Positions 34,759-44,193 of a stretch of 64,000 nucleotides of DNA are shown here, in pieces. The stretch covers positions 1,219,036 through 1,283,035 of the forward strand of contig NZ_CP009516.1 of NCBI RefSeq assembly GCF_000970285.1, in the 5' to 3' direction. Position 1 is the stretch's first letter, and every line of letters starts with the position of its first letter. Both the position numbers and the translations under genes were made by a program. This DNA is from Methanosarcina horonobensis HB-1 = JCM 15518. GTDB taxonomy: Archaea; Halobacteriota; Methanosarcinia; Methanosarcinales; Methanosarcinaceae. The notes beneath the pieces were generated by a model. The model did not search any database. It was not told the DNA's origin and saw only the letters and a program-made list of their open reading frames with translations.

Positions 34759-35376
34759 ATGAAAAATAACACAAAATACGTGATTGCCTTGGTTGGAGTA
34801 CTTTCGTTGATAATTTTAGGTAGTTTAGCATTATCCGATTCTTCGCAAGATAATACCAAACTTGTAAATAATGAAATGCCCCTATATAGTAAATCCAGTG
34901 CAACAATCCCAGCACTCAACCACACAGAATTAAATAATTGCTCCGATACGATTGTAATAGGCACGGTTCAGGAGATACTTCCATCAAAATGGAATACTGC
35001 TGATGGGAAAAGACCTAGTAATACGGATGATGCGTTTAGTCCATTCTGCCTTATCTATACAGATGTAGTCATAAGTGTAGACAAATATCTCAAAAACCCA
35101 TTATCATCCAAAGAGGTTACTGTGAGAGTGGAAGGCGGAACAGCTGGACATGATACTTTGATAGCTGATTATGAACCGACATTCCAACCTGGCGAAAAGA
35201 TTTTGCTTTATCTGATCAAAGACTTTGGCCCAGGCACTAAGAATATCGACCCTGAACACTTCCGAGTTACAGGATACAAACAGGGCAAGTTTACTTTAAC
35301 TAACGATGGGAAAGCTATAGGATTTGATCGTGAAAGTATCAGTCAAGAGGAGTTATTAAGCACAATTAAAGAATAA
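34759..35376 (+). CDS. Secreted or membrane-anchored protein of unknown function
   Basis: About 205 residues. ATG 34759 is chosen because GGTGATC (34747-34753) is an ideal ribosome binding site for it; the GTG at 34750 lies inside that site. An N-terminal hydrophobic segment (YVIALVGVLSLIILGSLAL) is followed by an extracellular region. The segment with VIGTVQEILPSKW, YTDVVISVDKYLK, VTVRVEGG and FQPGEKILLYLIKD is a beta-rich pattern like an OB or similar barrel. No family can be named. It starts 12 bp after the matrixin relic and may have been cotranscribed with it. Confidence 0.65.
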   Translation: MKNNTKYVIALVGVLSLIILGSLALSDSSQDNTKLVNNEMPLYSKSSATIPALNHTELNNCSDTIVIGTVQEILPSKWNTADGKRPSNTDDAFSPFCLIYTDVVISVDKYLKNPLSSKEVTVRVEGGTAGHDTLIADYEPTFQPGEKILLYLIKDFGPGTKNIDPEHFRVTGYKQGKFTLTNDGKAIGFDRESISQEELLSTIKE

Positions 35377-35760
35377 AGTAAACGCGTATAACTGCTTTTT
35401 TCTACAAAACAACGTAGGAAGAGAGGGTAATTCTGTAACTTATGGCATTATCCTCTCTCACACCTTCCGGCAATTCATTCGTGATCTGATTTCCTTCTTT
35501 TTCTTTTTATATACATGCATTTAATAGATGTGTCACACCCGCATGAATATAATAGTGCGTGTATAGAGGGTACGAGCTACACCTAGAACTATGGGTCATT
35601 ACGAAGTGGGAAGAACGATTGATGTAAAGGAACTTGCTAGCAAAGTTTTAAAATTAATCTTTAAGAGAACTTAAGAGATTCTCTTATATAATATAAAAAA
35701 GATTAAATATAATTACGAAACAGGTTTGTTACAATTAAATATGATTTCTTGAATTTTTGA
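35377..35760. other. Intergenic region, nothing recognised
   Basis: 384 bp. A short frame at about 35591-35674 (MGHYEVGRTIDVKELASK...) has no ribosome binding site and is not believed. The rest is AT-rich. Confidence 0.4.
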
Positions 35761-36490
35761 ATGATAAAAACGCAAATGATGAAAAATGAAAATAAAATAT
35801 GTTTTAAAAAATTAACTTCAGAATCTGTAGAGCTTGGCATACTCCTCGCAATTGTAGGAGGATTTCTGGATGCTTATACATTCGTAGGACGAGGTGGTGT
35901 TTTCGCCAATGCGCAGACTGGAAATGTCGTGCTCATGGGTATAGAAGCTGCAACAGGAGAATGGGGAAAGGCAGTACTTCACACGGTACCTGTTCTGGCA
36001 TTTGTTGTCGGAGTAATAGTTGCCGAGATAATAAAAAAACCTTCAATGCACCTGTTCATTTCGGATGCTGAAAGGGCAGTTTTAATTCTTGAAATTGCAG
36101 TCCTTTTTATTGTAGGTTTTATACCCTATACTAGCCCGAATATCATTGTAACTGTTGCAATATCATTTGTCTCCGCAATCCAAGTCTCCTCATTTCGCAA
36201 ACTTGTCGGGTCCCCATATAACAAACACAACCATGATCACTGGAAATTTACGGTCAGCTATACACGAAGTTTACAATGCTATCACAAAAAAAGATGGTGA
36301 ATCGGCTTTGCAAGCCGTCCGATTCTCTACGATCAATCTTTCGTTTTTAGCAGGAGCTATTCTGGGAGGGTTGCTTACTTCATTTATTGGAGTTAAAGCA
36401 GTATGGATTACTGTAGTTGTGCTAATCTGCCCTGTGATTTTGTTCAGTATAGATGAAAGTAAGAACAAGAATGTTCACATTGAGGCATAA
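35761..36490 (+). pseudogene. YoaK/DUF1275 family membrane protein, frameshifted
   Basis: Two overlapping frames together make one DUF1275 protein of about 240 residues. Frame 1 gives GGFLDAYTFVGRGGVFANAQTGNVVLMGI and further membrane segments up to SSFRKLVGSPYN. Frame 2 continues with NTTMITGNLRSAIHEVYNA and two more membrane segments (FLAGAILGGLLTSFIG). The change of frame is at about 36217-36228 (an A-rich ATAACAAACACAACC), consistent with a one-base insertion. DUF1275 proteins are six-TM, function unknown. It could be a real lesion or a sequence error. Confidence 0.85.
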
Positions 36491-36626
36491 AGACTCAGGA
36501 GTTTATCAACAAATGATTATGGGATTGATTGACAAAAGATTCATGGATTGATGACAGAAATTAAGATTAGCGACGAGACGATTTTTGCGCAAGCTATATG
36601 AGCTTTCAGCGCAGGGAAGGTAAGTA

Positions 36627-37454
36627 ATGGCAAGAGATAGAAGAGATTATTATTATCATCAGGCAAAAGAGGAAGGGTACCGGTCCAGGGCTTCCTTCAA
36701 GCTCAAACAGATCAATGAGAAACATAATGTTATCAAGCGGGGAGACTCGGTTGTAGATTTAGGTGCGGCTCCGGGCGGATGGCTTCAGGTTGCAAAACAG
36801 CTTTCCGGAGGGAAGGTCCTTGGCGTGGATTTGCAGAGAATAGCCCCTATTGAAGGAGTCGAGACCATTCAGGGTGACATAAACGCAGAATCCACAATAA
36901 AGAAAATCATCAAGATAGTCGGGGAAAAAGGGGCAGATGTGGTGCTCTGTGATGCAGCCCCTAACCTGTCAGGAAACTGGTCTTATGACCATGCGCGGTC
37001 AATTGAGCTTTCGACATCAGCTCTTGAATGCGCAAAGAAGATTCTCAAGCCAAAAGGAAACTTCGTGGTTAAGGTTTTCCAGGGGGACATGTTCAATGAT
37101 TACCTGGATAAAGTGAGGGATAATTTTGTCCACGTCAAGGCTTATTCTCCGCAAGCTTCAAGGTCGCAGAGTGCGGAAATATACATCATCGGAAAGAAAT
37201 TTCTTACGGCTCCTCTCAGAAAAGGAGACAAATTCGTTGTGGATATCGAAAAGCTCGGTTCAAGCGGAGATGGAGCTGTTCTCATTGAAGGGTTTGTGGT
37301 ATTTGTAAAGGATGTTGAAGTTGGAGAAAAGGTCCGCATAAAAATAGCGGATGTAAAACCGAACTTCGCCTTTGCCGATGTTGAAGAAAGACTTGAAAAG
37401 TCAGAAAATCCTGAAAACCTTGAAAACTCCGGAAGTCGTGAGAAATCTGAATAA
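36627..37454 (+). CDS. rlmE: 23S rRNA (uridine-2'-O)-methyltransferase with TRAM domain
   Basis: A FtsJ/RrmJ-type SAM methyltransferase of 275 residues. Motifs: N-terminal RRDYYYHQAKEEGYRSRASFKL, containing the catalytic Lys region, SAM-binding VVDLGAAPGGWLQVA (about 40-54), VLCDAAPNLSGN with the catalytic Asp, FVVKVFQG with the second Lys and SRSQSAEIYIIG with Glu. A TRAM RNA-binding domain (about 198-260, LRKGDKFVVDIEKLGSSGDGA...) is fused at the C-terminus, as in other euryarchaea, followed by an acidic tail. It is expected to methylate U in the 23S A-loop. The PHP gene follows 163 bp downstream. Confidence 0.95.
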   Translation: MARDRRDYYYHQAKEEGYRSRASFKLKQINEKHNVIKRGDSVVDLGAAPGGWLQVAKQLSGGKVLGVDLQRIAPIEGVETIQGDINAESTIKKIIKIVGEKGADVVLCDAAPNLSGNWSYDHARSIELSTSALECAKKILKPKGNFVVKVFQGDMFNDYLDKVRDNFVHVKAYSPQASRSQSAEIYIIGKKFLTAPLRKGDKFVVDIEKLGSSGDGAVLIEGFVVFVKDVEVGEKVRIKIADVKPNFAFADVEERLEKSENPENLENSGSREKSE

Positions 37455-37617
37455 ATCCTTAGAATGATGAGGATATCGAAGTACTGAATGTACTTATAAA
37501 AGTCTTTACTAAGTGTCTAAGTCCCGGAAATATATCTCACGAGAAAAGTATATATCTGTAAGGGAAAATCTATATAATAGTGGAAAAAGTCCAATTTTTT
37601 AAACACGGTGATCGCAG

Positions 37618-38265
37618 TTGATTGATCTTCACACTCATACTATTTTCAGTGACGGGGAACTGCTCCCCAGTGAACTTGTCCGACGGGCTGTTATTCACGG
37701 CTACGAGGCTATAGCAATTACCGACCATGCAGATTATACAAACCTTGAACAGCTTCTTGATGCCACAAAGAAAGCAAAGTACCTGGAAAAAGAATGGGAT
37801 ATCCGCGTGCTCCCCGGAGTTGAGCTGACGCATGTCCCTCCAAGAAAGATTGCTCCCCTGGCAAAGAAAGCAAAAGAGCTGGGTGCCGAAATCGTGGTTG
37901 TCCACGGAGAAACCATTTCAGAGCCTGTCGCCCCCGGCACAAATGCAGCATCTGTTGCCTGTGAGTATGTAGATATCCTTGCCCACCCGGGCCTGATATC
38001 CGAAGAAGATGTCCGGACTGCGGCAGAGAATAATGTGTTTCTTGAAATCACAGCAAGGAACGGACACAACAGGACAAACGGGCATGTTGCAAGACTCGCC
38101 CTCGAATTCGGAGCAACTCTTGTTGTAAATACTGATACGCATGCCCCCGAGAACCTTATCACTGATGAGACAGCTTTGAAAATCGCAATGGGAGCCGGTC
38201 TTGCTGAATCAAGGGCAAAGGAAGCGTTTGAAGCTTCGAAAAAGAAGGTAGCAGAGATAGTTTGA
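37618..38265 (+). CDS. PHP-domain phosphoesterase (histidinol-phosphatase-like)
   Basis: A protein of 215 residues from TTG 37618, five bases after GGTGATC (37606-37612), a perfect archaeal ribosome binding site. PHP metal motifs: DLHTHTIFSDGELLP (about 3-17), ITDHADY, a Glu in PGVELTH, VVVHGE, ILAHPGL and NTDTHAPENL. The compact size fits the YcdX/PHP-phosphoesterase group rather than DNA polymerase PHP domains. Substrate unknown. A diverged second copy of its last 38 codons plus downstream DNA lies at 51650-51865. Confidence 0.88.
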   Translation: MIDLHTHTIFSDGELLPSELVRRAVIHGYEAIAITDHADYTNLEQLLDATKKAKYLEKEWDIRVLPGVELTHVPPRKIAPLAKKAKELGAEIVVVHGETISEPVAPGTNAASVACEYVDILAHPGLISEEDVRTAAENNVFLEITARNGHNRTNGHVARLALEFGATLVVNTDTHAPENLITDETALKIAMGAGLAESRAKEAFEASKKKVAEIV

Positions 38266-38330
38266 GCTGCACTTCGTGTGCTCTCTTCTCTGTTCGTCTT
38301 ATGTTTTCTTGATTTTTTTCTGTTCTCGAT
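38130..38330 (+). repeat. 3' end of PHP gene and downstream DNA, left copy of a direct repeat
   Basis: From GAGAACCTTATCACTGATGA through the stop codon and on to TTTTTCGGTTCTTC (about 38345), this segment matches 51650-51865 in the same orientation with my eye estimate of 80-85% identity. The two copies bracket the MEDS kinase/restriction-modification island. Confidence 0.85.
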
Positions 38331-38344
38331 TTCTTCCTCTTTTT

Positions 38345-38510
38345 CGGTTCTTCTTCTGTTTTTCACTTGAAGCAGGCTCGAATTGAAGTTTTTTATAGTT
38401 TCCTGCAGGCTGCAGGCAGTTTCCTGAAGTTTTAACATTATATTCAGAACAGAAACCCCAGTTCCCAGTTAACATCATAATTTATCTTTTACTGTATTAA
38501 AAAGTTTTCT
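38345..38510 (-). pseudogene. 5' end relic of the secretion ATPase gene (direct repeat of 62500-62685)
   Basis: Minus-strand translation from ATG 38438 begins MLKLQETACSLQETIKNF, against MLKLQETASSLQETVRNF for the intact ATPase gene starting at 62608, and the DNA upstream of the start also aligns (to about TGTATTAAAAAGTTTTCT, 38493-38510, versus TGTATTAAAGATTTTCT). Similarity ends after about 30 codons, where the sequence passes into the PHP downstream DNA. The long minus-strand frame from here across the PHP gene is not a gene. Confidence 0.8.
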
Positions 38511-39164
38511 AGTAAAAACGCAAATATTCTTTTTTATAGAAAGAAAGTCTAAATATTGAGAAGAGACCCTTTTGTTCTGTCATCAAGTTAATTTTGAAAC
38601 CAGTTTTATTTCCACATCCGTAAGGATTCAGAACTATTTTTCGTGATTAGAAATGGGTTGATTATTCAGAATAAGATTCAGAGAAGCAACTTTTACTTTT
38701 GGAATGAGCTGCTTTAAAAAACAGGTGTAAAAAGAGTATAGCATGTCTTACAGTTTTAGCAAACTATGTCTTAAGATATGCAAACTGGGTTTTTTGCTTG
38801 TTTATTCATATATTATAAAATAGGAGGATTGAATATTTTTATAAAAAACTTATTAATAACCATACTTTTGCTTATTTGATTATATGTTCTATTATTATAT
38901 GCTATTTTTTCTATTTTAAAACTTAATATATATTAAAAAAATATAATATGTCTATTGAATTTCAAACCTAACTATAATTTTATAAACAAAGAGTAACTAT
39001 ATTAAAGTTAGAATTGTGTGCTTTAAAAATTAATTTAACTGAACACAATTAAGTTTTCTATTATATGAAAACACATGAAATTATATAATAATAAAAATAT
39101 TAATCATTTCGTGCGATCGCTGAAGGCAGGCACGTGCTGCCAAAGAAAAGGAGTCTGAAAAGAA
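38511..39164. promoter_or_regulatory. AT-rich intergenic region with two palindromes before the PAS gene
   Basis: About 650 bp without coding potential, very AT-rich between 38800 and 39100. Just before the PAS gene are the perfect palindrome GCGATCGC (39113-39120) and the stem-forming GGCAGGCACGTGCTGCC (39125-39141), then AAGGAG (39147-39152). These GC-rich palindromes contrast with the surroundings and could be an operator or leader hairpin. Confidence 0.45.
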
Positions 39165-39629
39165 ATGACAACGAAAGCGTATGACAGCTTAGAGGAGAAA
39201 GTTAAATCACATCCAACTGAACTTGAAGAAGTTTATAAGGCATTAATGGAAAATAAGAAAGAGCTCTCTGAAGCTCAAAAAATGGCTCATATTGGAATTT
39301 GGGATTGGGACCTTATAACTAATGAAAAATACTGGTCTGAAGAGATGTATCGTATTTACGGATGCAATCCTCAGGAATTAGCACCACCCTACAATGAATT
39401 TTTAAATTATGTACATCCCGCTGACAGGGACTTTGTGGATAATGTCACTAAGGAAGCCTTAAAAGGAAAACCCTATGCGATTGATTTCCGGATTGTTTTA
39501 GCTAATGGAGAAGAACGCATAGTTCACTCGCTGGGAAAAGCCATTTTTGATGAGAAAAATACTCCTGTTAGAATCGGAGGGGCAATTCAAGATATTACTG
39601 AACATAAGAAAGCAAAGGAGAAAACTTAA
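39165..39629 (+). CDS. Stand-alone PAS domain protein
   Basis: A protein of 154 residues: a short coiled N-terminus (EEKVKSHPTELEEVYKALMENK) and one PAS_3-type domain (about 40-145; AHIGIWDWDLITNEKYWSEEMYRIYGCNP, LANGEERIVHS, IGGAIQDITEHKK). There is no output domain. It is almost identical to the PAS before the transmitter of the kinase at 40161-43400, suggesting it arose by partial duplication of that gene. It may be functional as a sensory subunit or be a remnant; the intact frame and ribosome binding site suggest expression. Confidence 0.8.
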   Translation: MTTKAYDSLEEKVKSHPTELEEVYKALMENKKELSEAQKMAHIGIWDWDLITNEKYWSEEMYRIYGCNPQELAPPYNEFLNYVHPADRDFVDNVTKEALKGKPYAIDFRIVLANGEERIVHSLGKAIFDEKNTPVRIGGAIQDITEHKKAKEKT

Positions 39630-40160
39630 AGTCTGAAGAGTATTGCGAAATCATCAAACTTCGATTTATATTCCTAGTTCTTGATAATATTAATTAGCGG
39701 CTGGAATTTTTGTTGGATTAGGGCGTGGAAATAAAGAGTTATAAGTCATAATACTCAAAAATGAGTTCCTTTTTTATAATAATATTTGTCGTTAATCTGA
39801 ATTTTTATAATAAGTTTGAATGGGAAAAGATAGGATAAAATTGAGTTTATTTTTATTTCACGGTCTATATTAAATTAAAAACATATTATTCGTTAAATAA
39901 AATTATTAGCTGTAATTCTTATGAACAAAGAATATTATAATATGAAATTTCGTTGTGTATTATATTTAATAAGTAATATAATAATTTAATATTTTAAGCA
40001 GTTTTTGAAAATTATTAGAATGGTTATTATTTTAATAATAAACCGAGTTCTCGAAGGCGGTAAGGAATTTCTGCCAGGGCAATGAGTCAAAAGCCTGGAG
40101 AAAAGTCTGCAGACGATAAATTCTTTGTTTCCATACCTTTAAAGGTCGGAGAGATGTGGA
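39630..40160. other. AT-rich intergenic region upstream of MEDS kinase
   Basis: 531 bp without a gene; it must contain the promoter for 40161. Long A/T runs; no other signal recognised. Confidence 0.45.
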
Positions 40161-43100
40161 ATGATAGAAAGTCGACGAAGTTCTGGTATTGATATTATTG
40201 GGGACGTGACCTGGGGAACGCATTTCTGTCAATTTTATGATGCAAAAGAAGATTTGATAGAGATACTTGTCCCTTATTTTAAAGCAGGGCTGGAAAATAA
40301 CGAATTTTGCATTTGGGTCACTTCAGAACCTCTCGGTGCTGAAGAAGCAAAAGGAGTCCTGAGAACGGCTGTTCCTGATCTTGACGCTTATCTGAAAAAA
40401 GGACAAATCGAAATTACCCCTTACAATGATTGGTATGTGAAAGAGGGCGGTTTTAGTTCTCAGAGAATTTCAAATAGCTGGATTGAAAAGCTCAATCATG
40501 CCCTGGAAAGTGGTTTTGGAGGGCTGAGGTTAAGCGAAAACTTTTCCTGGCTGGAAAAAAAGGATTGGAATGATTTCATTGATTATATGAGAAAAATGGA
40601 TGATACTATAGGTAACTACCGGATGGTAGCTCTGGGTTCATACTCTGTCGACAAATACAACGCAGCCAGGATTATTGAAGTAACTTCCGGCCACCAATTT
40701 TCTTTGATCAAAAGGGAAGGCAAATGGGAGAGAATAGATAATTTCGGGCGGAAAAAAGCTGAAGAAACGGCTGCTATTCATGTCGCCCGTGATATCAACG
40801 AACGCAAACAAGAAGAACACAGGATACGCAGATGTAACAGTATTCTGGACGGAATCAACAGGATATTCGGCAGTGTGGTGAAGGCTAAAACAGAAGAACT
40901 GGGAAATGAATGTCTATCTGTAGTCATGGAATTGACTGACAGCCAGCTTGGTTTCGTTGGCGAAATGGGAGCCGACGGGTTGTTACACGATATTGCAATC
41001 AGAGAGATGAAACGGGACCAGTGTCTCATGAGCGACGAAACCGGATACCTCCGCCCTCCGGGAAATTTTGTCCTGCATGGCCTGTATGGCCATGTCGTTA
41101 ACAGTGGGAAAGGCTTTTTTACTAATGATCCGCAGTCGCATCCCTGCAGCATTGGCTTACCACCCGGTCATCCCTCACTCATTTCATTTCTTGGCGTGCC
41201 CCTTATCCAGGACGGGAAAACAATTGGTGTGCTTGCGGTCGCAAACCGTGAAGACGGCTATAGCTGCGAGCAACAGGAGGACCTCGAAGCTATCGCACCG
41301 GCAGTAATACAGGTTCTGCAGAGGAAAAAGGCGGAAACGGAACAGGCGAGGGCAGAGGAGGCGCTCAGGGAAAAAGAGAGCCGGAAGGATTTTCTCCTCG
41401 AGCTTGGCGGCCGCATCCGCGAACTCGCCGACGCAGAGCGGATTACGGCAATTGCTTCTGAGCTATTAGGCCGATACATGAACGCCAGCGGAGTCGTTTA
41501 TTGTGAGATTGACCCGACCGGTAAGTATAGTAATGTCTGGGCCGACTGGACCGATGGCACGGTACCGAGCACTGTCGGTCGGTATTCGATGGATGACTTC
41601 GGTATCGGCGATCTCTACCGCCAGGGACATATTCGGCGGACGGACGACGTCAAAGCCAACTTCAAAGACAGCGAAGTCGCAGAGCATTGTGCCCTCAAGA
41701 TCCGTGCCTCAATCGGAGTCCCGAGATTAAAGGGCGGACGGCTCACGTCCGTACTGGCCGTACATAGCTCGAAACCTCACCACTGGACAGATGCGGAGAT
41801 CGAGCTTGTCCGGGAAGTAGGCGACCGTATTTTTACGGAGATCGAACGCGCCCGTGCCGAAAAGGCTTTGCGGGAGAGTGAGAGACGCTACCGAGCAGTC
41901 ATTGAAAACAGTAAAGACGCGATTATCGTGACAGACCCGGAAGGTGAAAGAAATATACTCTCGGTAAACCCGGCAGCTGCCGAAATGTTCGGGTGGGCAG
42001 AGCAGGAAATGATAGGGCTTACCCAAAAGCATATACTTGATATGGATGATCCGCATCCAGAAGCTGCCGTATATGAAATTTTGTCTCCGGATCTGACTCG
42101 CTCTACCTATAAGCGAAGAGACGGAACTGTGTTTATCGGTGAACTGGCATCCGGATATTTCACTCAAGCGAACGGCAAGAGGTATGCGGTTTCGATAATA
42201 CGCGATATCACCAAACGCGAGCAGGCTGAAGAGGTCCTCAAAGAAGCATACGATATACTGGAAAAAAAAGTTAAAGAACGTACGGCTGAACTTGAAGAAG
42301 CTTACAAGGCGCTGCTGGAAAATGAGAGAAGGCTCTCTGAAGTTCAAAAAATGGCTCACATAGGAATTTGGGATTGGGATCTTGTAACTAATCAGAAATA
42401 CTGGTCTGAAGAGATGTATCGTATTTACGGATGTAACCCCCAGGGATCATCACTACCTTATAATGAATTTTTAAATTGCATACACCCCCATGACAGGGAC
42501 TTTGTGGATAATGCAACCAAGGAAGCCTTAAAAGGAAAACCCTATGCGATTGATTTCCGGATTGTTTTAGCTAATGGGGAAGAACGCATAATCCACTCCC
42601 GGGGAGAAGCTGTTTTTAATGAGAAAAACACTCCTGTTCGAATAAGAGGAGCAGTTCTGGACATTACCGAACGTAAAAGAGCAGAAAGAGCCCTTGCAAA
42701 AATTGAAATTGCTCGCAAAAAGGAAATCCACCACAGAATTAAGAATAACCTTCAGGTAATTTCCTCCCTGCTGGATCTACAGGCTGAAAAGTTCAATAAC
42801 AAAGAGTATATTAAGGATTCGGAAGTTCTGGAAGCTTTCAGGGAAAGTCAGAACAGAGTAATGTCCATTGCACTGATCCATGAGGAACTGCATGAAGTAG
42901 GAGGAGAAGACGTATTGAATTTCTCACTATATCTTGGGAAACTCGTGGATAAACTTTTTCTGACATACAGACTTGGAGATATCGACATCAGCCTAAACGC
43001 AGATATGGAAGAGAACCTCTTCTTTGATATGGATACTGCAATTCCGCTGGGGATAATCATTAACGAACTTATTTCTAACTCCCTCAAACATGCGTTTATA

Positions 43101-43400
43101 GGCAGAGATAAAGGAGAAATCCGGATCACACTCCGTAGAGAAGAAACGGGAAAAATTGTAAGCCCCATGGAAGAAAGCAAAAGCGAAGGCTGTAAGAGTG
43201 CCAATTTTATTCTTGCCGTTTCAGACAATGGCGTAGGCATTCCCGAAAACCTTGATACTAAAGATCTTGATAGTCTCGGGTTTCAACTGGTGGTTTCCCT
43301 TGTAGATCAGTTGAATGGAAAGCTTACCCTGAAAAGGAACAATGGGACTGAATTCACTATAAGGTTCACTGCAACAGAAAAAATGAAAGCAGGTGTTTGA
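40161..43400 (+). CDS. MEDS-GAF-GAF-PAS-PAS histidine kinase (HisKA_2 type)
   Basis: A cytosolic kinase of 1079 residues. MEDS 1-205 (GDVTWGTHFCQFY). Next comes KKAEETAAIHVARDINERKQ, which joins what are the beginning and end of a PAS domain in the two other MEDS kinases, so about 115 residues of that PAS have been deleted in frame. GAF 1 (about 222-395; ...GFVGEMGADG, GVPLIQDGKTIGVLAVANR), GAF 2 (about 410-570; GVVYCEIDPTGKYSNVW), PAS (575-690), a coil, PAS (720-840; AHIGIWDWDLVTNQKYWSEEM), HisKA_2 (KKEIHHRIKNNLQVISSLLDLQ, about 850) and HATPase_c (NELISNSLKHAF, SDNGVGIPE). The DNA of GAF 2 is visibly richer in G+C than the neighbours. Probably signals to a receiver encoded elsewhere. Confidence 0.93.
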   Translation: MIESRRSSGIDIIGDVTWGTHFCQFYDAKEDLIEILVPYFKAGLENNEFCIWVTSEPLGAEEAKGVLRTAVPDLDAYLKKGQIEITPYNDWYVKEGGFSSQRISNSWIEKLNHALESGFGGLRLSENFSWLEKKDWNDFIDYMRKMDDTIGNYRMVALGSYSVDKYNAARIIEVTSGHQFSLIKREGKWERIDNFGRKKAEETAAIHVARDINERKQEEHRIRRCNSILDGINRIFGSVVKAKTEELGNECLSVVMELTDSQLGFVGEMGADGLLHDIAIREMKRDQCLMSDETGYLRPPGNFVLHGLYGHVVNSGKGFFTNDPQSHPCSIGLPPGHPSLISFLGVPLIQDGKTIGVLAVANREDGYSCEQQEDLEAIAPAVIQVLQRKKAETEQARAEEALREKESRKDFLLELGGRIRELADAERITAIASELLGRYMNASGVVYCEIDPTGKYSNVWADWTDGTVPSTVGRYSMDDFGIGDLYRQGHIRRTDDVKANFKDSEVAEHCALKIRASIGVPRLKGGRLTSVLAVHSSKPHHWTDAEIELVREVGDRIFTEIERARAEKALRESERRYRAVIENSKDAIIVTDPEGERNILSVNPAAAEMFGWAEQEMIGLTQKHILDMDDPHPEAAVYEILSPDLTRSTYKRRDGTVFIGELASGYFTQANGKRYAVSIIRDITKREQAEEVLKEAYDILEKKVKERTAELEEAYKALLENERRLSEVQKMAHIGIWDWDLVTNQKYWSEEMYRIYGCNPQGSSLPYNEFLNCIHPHDRDFVDNATKEALKGKPYAIDFRIVLANGEERIIHSRGEAVFNEKNTPVRIRGAVLDITERKRAERALAKIEIARKKEIHHRIKNNLQVISSLLDLQAEKFNNKEYIKDSEVLEAFRESQNRVMSIALIHEELHEVGGEDVLNFSLYLGKLVDKLFLTYRLGDIDISLNADMEENLFFDMDTAIPLGIIINELISNSLKHAFIGRDKGEIRITLRREETGKIVSPMEESKSEGCKSANFILAVSDNGVGIPENLDTKDLDSLGFQLVVSLVDQLNGKLTLKRNNGTEFTIRFTATEKMKAGV

Positions 43401-43476
43401 AAATTGTGGAAATTGAAGGACATCTGCGGCGGAAAGTGAAAAAATGATATTGAAAACGAAGTTTCAAGGAATTGTA

Positions 43477-44193
43477 TCAATAAATCCAGTTCTCATGGCT
43501 GACCGGTAACTGATTCAGTTTATCCCTGAAGAATTGCCATTTCGGCATGAACTGATCCATTAGCTTGATAAAACGAGAATTGTGCGTCGGTTCCAGCAAA
43601 TGTGCCATTTCATGTACGATGTTATATTCGAGACATTCTTTTGGTTTCTTGGCAAGTTCAGTATTAAGTCTAATGTTGCGTGCTTTGTGGTTACAGCTTC
43701 CCCATTTTGTTTTCATTCGCTGCACAAAGAATCGCTCTACCTTCACGCCCAGCAGTGGTTCCCACCTGGCAATTAACGGTGGCACAGCTTTCTTTAGCTG
43801 CTCACGATACCAAGCATCAACAATAGCCTGCTTCTTTTTATAATCTGTTCCTGGACGCACGCGCAGGATCATCTTACTATGTTTTAATTCGACCGAAGGT
43901 GCTTCATTGACTTCAACCACCTTGAGCAAATAGCGTTTTCCCCATACGTAATGGCTTTCAAGGTCAAGGTACTCACGCGGAGTTTCACGTTCCTGTTCCT
44001 TGAACTTTTTCTGTTGCTTTTTGATCCAGCCCAGCCTGGAGATTGCAAATATGCGGATCGTATCTATATCCATTCGCAAGGGAGCAGATATTTTGACTCT
44101 GCCATTGGGCGGATACACACTCAGGTGAATGTTTTTGATATCCTTGAGCACTACGTCTACTGTGATATCCCCGAGTTCGATCTGCGTTGTCAT
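43477..44193 (-). CDS. YgjP/DUF45-like metallopeptidase of the restriction-modification operon
   Basis: A protein of 238 residues with the zincin motif HEMAHLLEPTHN near residue 196 and the preceding family signature MKTKWGSCNHKARNIRLNTEL. It belongs to the YgjP (M48-like, DUF45) family, commonly encoded beside type I restriction genes; role unknown. Its ATG overlaps the hsdR stop (TGATG at 44195-44191), so it is translated in tandem with hsdR as the last gene of the operon. Confidence 0.92.
   Translation of the reverse strand: MTTQIELGDITVDVVLKDIKNIHLSVYPPNGRVKISAPLRMDIDTIRIFAISRLGWIKKQQKKFKEQERETPREYLDLESHYVWGKRYLLKVVEVNEAPSVELKHSKMILRVRPGTDYKKKQAIVDAWYREQLKKAVPPLIARWEPLLGVKVERFFVQRMKTKWGSCNHKARNIRLNTELAKKPKECLEYNIVHEMAHLLEPTHNSRFIKLMDQFMPKWQFFRDKLNQLPVSHENWIY

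Noticed and set aside
37734-38438. 234-codon minus-strand open frame over the PHP gene
   Set aside because: Its first 30 codons are the relic of the secretion ATPase start; the rest is the antisense of the PHP gene.
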